Below, piece by piece: positions 6,440-8,075 of a stretch of DNA of 8,075 nucleotides. Position 1 is the first letter of the stretch. Every line of letters begins with the position of its first letter. The notes beneath the pieces were generated by a model. The model ran no database searches, was not told the DNA's origin, and saw only the letters and a list, made by a program, of their open reading frames with translations. The DNA comes from GCA-003244245 sp964250265. Lineage in GTDB: Bacteria; Actinomycetota; Actinomycetes; Mycobacteriales; Pseudonocardiaceae. The translations under genes were made by a program, and so were the position numbers. The stretch is from assembly GCA_964250265.1 (NCBI GenBank), contig CAXUFG010000231.1:1-8075 (forward strand). The letters are read 5' to 3'.

Positions 6440-6572
6440 GGCAGACAACGGTACGAGAGGTATCTATCCCTCCCTTGCGCTGCTCTTCACCATGCCGTTG
6501 ACGAAGCGGGAGCGCGCCCGCGGCGGCCGATCCCGCGACCGGCCTGGCGGATCTGGCGACGGGGAGGACGAG

Positions 6573-6900
6573 ATGACGTACGCCCCGTCGCCCGACAATC
6601 TCGCTCCCGCCTCGCCGGGACAGCGGCGAGACGGGGGATTCGCCGTGAAGGGCATGCGATGGATGGTCGCCGGCTGCTACCTGCTCTTGATCATCAGTGG
6701 TGCGCTACTGGTAGCAATGCGAGAGATCGACGCGGCACTGAGCCAGATGCGGATACCCGGTTCGGCCGGGGGCGACGGGCTGGTGGACCCTGGCTCGCAG
6801 CACCGTGCAAGACATGCGCGCGCAGCTGTCCACAGCAACCAACCGTGCCACGATCGCGGATTTGCCACACCTGCTCCCCGCGGCGCTGCGCTGCGGATGA
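6573..6900 (+). pseudogene. Small single-pass membrane protein gene, apparently frameshifted
   Basis: I do not recognise the family. A good ribosome site GGGGAGG (6561-6567) precedes ATG 6573. The frame encodes a hydrophilic N-terminus (MTYAPSPDNLAPASPGQRRD), a clear membrane helix at residues 30-48 (WMVAGCYLLLIISGALLVA), then MREIDAALSQMRIPGSAG. At the G5 run 6768-6772 the good coding signal moves by one base: the next frame reads GWWTLARSTVQDMRAQLSTA and goes on to PHLLPAALRCG and TGA 6898-6900. Removing one G gives one continuous protein of 108 residues: cytoplasmic tail, one helix, then an outer helical segment. Read as it stands, the frame continues to a TGA at 7020-7022 (149 residues), with poor codon use and 70 bases of overlap with the aminotransferase. 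An in-frame ATG at 6492 is a less likely start. It could be a sequencing error, a real mutation or, less likely, programmed frameshifting. The 133 bases before it (6440-6572) separate divergent genes and presumably hold both promoters, though I see no convincing one. Confidence 0.5.
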
Positions 6901-6938
6901 GCCCGACCAAGGCAGTTACCCGGGCGGTAGTCGCTTCT

Positions 6939-6950
6939 GGAAAGCTTTCC
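6939..6950. promoter_or_regulatory. 12-bp palindrome before the aminotransferase start
   Basis: GGAAAGCTTTCC is a perfect palindrome ending two bases before GTG 6953. Its left half, GGAAAG, is also the only Shine-Dalgarno-like sequence for that start. It could be an operator overlapping the ribosome site, or chance. Confidence 0.25.
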
Positions 6951-6952
6951 GC

Positions 6953-8075
6953 GTGCACTCCGATCGCTTGCTCCTCGGGCCTGGACCGTCGAATCCCTAC
7001 CCGGAGGCCATGGAGGGGTTGAGCCGCCCGGTGCTCGGGCACCTCGACCCCGAATTCCTCACTCTGGTGGCGGACACCGCGCAACGACTGCGAACCGTGT
7101 TCGGCACCCGCAACCGCCTGACCCTCCCCGTCAGCGGCACCGGGTCGGCGGCCATGGAGGCCTGCCTGGCCAGCCTGCTCGAGCCGGGCGAGCTAGCCAT
7201 CGTGGGCGTGAACGGCTACTTCGGTGAGCGGCTGTGTGAGGTGGCCCGCCGGGTGGGGGCGCAGGTGCAGGCGGTGCATGCTCCGTGGGGACGGGCCCTG
7301 GATCCCGAAGCGCTCCTCGACGCCCAACGCGCCGCGCCGCACGCCAGATTGGTCGCCGTGGTGCATGCCGAGACCTCGACCGGCGTGCGCAACGAGATCG
7401 CCCCGCTGCTCGAGTTGCAGGACACTGACACGTTGCTGCTTCTCGATACCGTCACCTCACTGGGCGGGATCCCGGTCGAGGTGGACGCCTGGGGCGTCGA
7501 CGCCTGCTACTCGGCGACCCAGAAGTGTCTGGGTGCTCCGTCGGGAATCGCGCCGGTGACGCTCTCGGAGCGCGCCGTGCAGCGGATCCGGGAGCGCAAG
7601 GCGCCAGTGTGCTCGTTCTACCTGGACCTGAGCCTGCTCGACGCCTACTACCAGGGCCAACCGCCCCGCTACCACCACACCGCAAGCTCCACATTGATCT
7701 CTTCTGTGCACGGCGGCTTGGGACGGCTGCTGGAGGAGGGACTACCCGCGGTGTGGGAGCGCCACGCGCGGGCGGGCGAGCAGCTCCAGGCGGCGCTGCC
7801 TGAGCACGGATTCGAGTTGTTCGCCGAGCCGGGCCATCGACTCCCGCAACTCACCGCCGCCCGCTTACCCGACGGCATGGCCGACGCCGCCGCCCGCAAG
7901 CGCCTCCTCGAGGACTTCGGCATCGAGGTCGGCGCCGGCCTGGGCCCACTGGCCGGCACCGGCTGGCGCATCGGCCTGATGGGCCACACCGCCCACGACC
8001 GCCCCCTGATCACCCTCCAATCCCCGCTCCCCAGACCCCGCCCCGGGCGCGCTAACGCACCGCCCCCCCGCGCAC
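6953..8075 (+). CDS. Class V aminotransferase, alanine-glyoxylate/serine-pyruvate type, 3' end not reached
   Basis: A PLP enzyme that likely transfers an amino group from alanine or serine to glyoxylate or pyruvate in the cytoplasm. The frame has no stop up to the window end (374 codons). Seen: the family N-terminus LLLGPGPSNPYPEAM with RPVLGHLDPEF, the phosphate-binding SGTGSAAME (61-69), VVHAETSTGVRNE, Asp165 in LLDTVTSLGG (pyridine-ring contact), the PLP Schiff-base Lys191 in SATQKCLG, YHHTA in the active site, and Arg339 in WRIGLMGHTA for the substrate carboxylate. The start is GTG 6953, preceded by GGAAAG. Conserved sequence ends near residue 354 (DRPLITL); after that the frame reads a Pro/Arg-rich tail (QSPLPRPRPGRANAPPPRA) where the family has a short leucine-rich helix. 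A TAA at 8053-8055 lies in another frame, so a small indel near 8017-8050 is possible. The family is certain; the substrate is inferred. Confidence 0.93.
   Translation, partial: MHSDRLLLGPGPSNPYPEAMEGLSRPVLGHLDPEFLTLVADTAQRLRTVFGTRNRLTLPVSGTGSAAMEACLASLLEPGELAIVGVNGYFGERLCEVARRVGAQVQAVHAPWGRALDPEALLDAQRAAPHARLVAVVHAETSTGVRNEIAPLLELQDTDTLLLLDTVTSLGGIPVEVDAWGVDACYSATQKCLGAPSGIAPVTLSERAVQRIRERKAPVCSFYLDLSLLDAYYQGQPPRYHHTASSTLISSVHGGLGRLLEEGLPAVWERHARAGEQLQAALPEHGFELFAEPGHRLPQLTAARLPDGMADAAARKRLLEDFGIEVGAGLGPLAGTGWRIGLMGHTAHDRPLITLQSPLPRPRPGRANAPPPRA

Noticed and set aside
5493..6501. Plus-strand frames opposite the serine hydrolase (5493-5873, 5759-6118, 5809-6501)
   Set aside because: They are antisense to a gene with all three active-site motifs and have Arg/Pro-rich shadow composition.
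7216..8013. Minus-strand and alternative plus-strand frames within the aminotransferase
   Set aside because: The aminotransferase frame carries every family motif from 6953 onward; the others are shadows, visible only because the true frame has no stop in the window.

Overview
The window is GC-rich DNA (strong G/C preference at third codon positions, several GTG starts) and reads as a high-GC actinobacterium. Gene content and the GTGAGTGG-type hairpin suggest a member of the Pseudonocardiales, but that placement is inference. The window holds eight protein-coding loci. Two are cut by the window edges and one appears frameshifted. I found no rRNA, tRNA, CRISPR array, transposase or phage gene.

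Left part (1-2647, all +): the 3' three-quarters of a ferredoxin-NAD(P)+ reductase-type flavoprotein, then a complete ilvD (dihydroxy-acid dehydratase). They are separated by a perfect 25-bp inverted repeat (892-957) whose arms are themselves hairpins and which reaches into the end of the reductase gene. ilvD is followed by a perfect 21-bp hairpin (2648-2693). An 11-bp piece of that hairpin recurs at 2767-2777, at the start of a complete DUF72/YecE-family gene (2789-3643).

Middle part (3644-5587): a 101-codon unrecognised gene on the minus strand (3679-3984) faces DUF72 tail to tail. It is divergent from an ECF-type sigma factor gene (4212-4736). The sigma gene overlaps by 4 bases a gene encoding a short charged leader fused to two VOC/glyoxalase-like domains (4733-5587). 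A strong internal ribosome-binding site inside that gene could start a leaderless VOC protein.

Right part (5597-8075): a minus-strand serine hydrolase of the class C beta-lactamase/penicillin-binding fold is convergent with the VOC gene, with only 9 bases between them. Divergent from it is a small single-pass membrane protein gene that appears broken by one extra G in a G5 run (6768-6772). Then comes a class V aminotransferase of the alanine-glyoxylate/serine-pyruvate type (6953 to the window end), whose last ~20 codons turn into a Pro/Arg-rich tail without a stop.

Most genes are housekeeping or common accessory families, and I see no complete new defence or biosynthetic system. The items most worth checking are the two inverted-repeat elements at gene ends, the sigma/VOC two-start arrangement, and the frameshifted membrane gene.
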